DNA from: Pseudopedobacter sp965218985
GTDB taxonomy: Bacteria; Bacteroidota; Bacteroidia; Sphingobacteriales; Sphingobacteriaceae
Assembly (NCBI GenBank): GCA_965218985.1
Contig: CBDCMP010000007.1
Location: forward strand, 620,001 to 684,000
Reading direction: 5' to 3'
Length of the DNA: 64,000 bases
In this document: positions 63,771-64,000 of the stretch, one piece after another
Position numbering within the stretch: position 1 is the first letter of the stretch
Layout: the number at the start of each line of letters is the position of its first letter
Notes under the pieces: generated by a model
What the model saw: the letters and a program-made list of their open reading frames with translations, nothing else
The model's database searches: none
What the model was told of the DNA's origin: nothing
Made by a program: the position numbers and the translations under genes

Positions 63771-64000
63771 AGAGGTTCTATCAGAATGGTGTGAATATGC
63801 GCTCTCAAAGATGACTTTATTGGATGTGATAAGTGAAAGCTTGTTGCTGGATTTGGAACATCTGGAGAAAATGCTGGAAGTGGTTTATCTGTTCAATAAG
63901 GAACATGGAAAGCAATATGATAAAGAGGATGACTTTTTGGAACAGCTGGTCAGAGAATTGAATCGAGAAACCGAACAATTTTTCACTTCAAAATTATTAA
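63754..64000 (+). CDS. Hypothetical helical protein (partial, runs off window)
   Basis: The ATG at 63754 opens a frame without a stop to the window end (82 codons): MRWRSEEVLSEWCEYALSKM and later LDLEHLEKMLEVVYLFNKE. Composition and helical pattern match the previous gene, and the 17-base overlap suggests translational coupling. The gene continues beyond the window. Function unknown. Confidence 0.6.
   Translation, partial: MRWRSEEVLSEWCEYALSKMTLLDVISESLLLDLEHLEKMLEVVYLFNKEHGKQYDKEDDFLEQLVRELNRETEQFFTSKLL

Noticed and set aside
1..64000. CRISPR arrays, tRNA and rRNA genes
   Set aside because: No regularly spaced repeats, no cloverleaf-like sequences and no rRNA-like stretches were seen on either strand while reading; a covariance-model search would be decisive.

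Overview
The window looks like a chromosomal segment of an AT-rich Bacteroidota bacterium, most likely a Sphingobacteriaceae member such as Pedobacter. This is inferred from the SusC/SusD pair, a hybrid two-component system (HTCS), Bacteroidetes-type relaxase/MobC genes, sparse Shine-Dalgarno sites and the overall protein style. No rRNA or tRNA gene was recognised.

Region 1 (1-5.1 kb, + strand) is ordinary flank: the tail of a flavin monooxygenase, an aldo/keto reductase, an AraC regulator, two short-chain dehydrogenases, a frameshifted SnoaL-like gene and a hairpin-rich spacer. An IS200/IS605 element (about 5.18-5.72 kb) sits at the edge of the next region and cuts off a GH43 gene.

Region 2 (5.7-54.0 kb, all - strand) is a very large polysaccharide utilisation locus (PUL). 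Its content fits ulvan, the sulfated rhamnose/uronic acid/xylose polymer of green algae: three lyase-like proteins of different folds (a seven-bladed-propeller PL24/25-like, a jelly-roll PL28-like and a heparinase II/III-like protein resembling PL40), a PL38/PL5-like lyase that may act on glucuronan, a GH105 unsaturated uronyl hydrolase, two sulfatases (one fused to a GH78 rhamnosidase), two GH106 rhamnosidases, GH2, two GH3, three GH43 (one truncated), GH27, an esterase, a ThuA-DUF1080 protein, a nucleoside-hydrolase-like protein and an L-rhamnose mutarotase. The expected logic is: SusC/SusD and a DUF5017 lipoprotein bind and import oligomers, lyases cut the backbone, GH105 removes the unsaturated uronate, sulfatases and rhamnosidases/xylosidases finish the chain, and the HTCS senses a product.

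The PUL appears to be two loci fused at about 37 kb and partly decayed. The 37-54 kb part has SusC/SusD but no regulator. The 5.7-35 kb part has the HTCS and only an N-terminally deleted SusD with no SusC, with a 35-bp tandem duplication beside the junction. One GH106 is riddled with frameshifts, the other has one, and the propeller lyase has a frameshift in its signal peptide. Several of these shifts are at homopolymers, so sequencing error must be excluded.

Region 3 (54.1-64 kb) is mobile DNA. It holds fossils (an IS256-type transposase fragment and a decayed copy of a mobilisation gene), a GNAT-like/HigA-like gene pair behind a 31-bp perfect palindrome, a mobilisation module (HTH, replication/initiator-like protein, MobC, relaxase, membrane coiled-coil protein) with an oriT-like nested inverted repeat, a 34-bp perfect palindrome, and a - strand cargo operon (XRE regulator, MntA/HepT toxin-antitoxin, an unknown helical protein and an HNH-like zinc protein). 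The element continues past the right edge; no integrase is visible.
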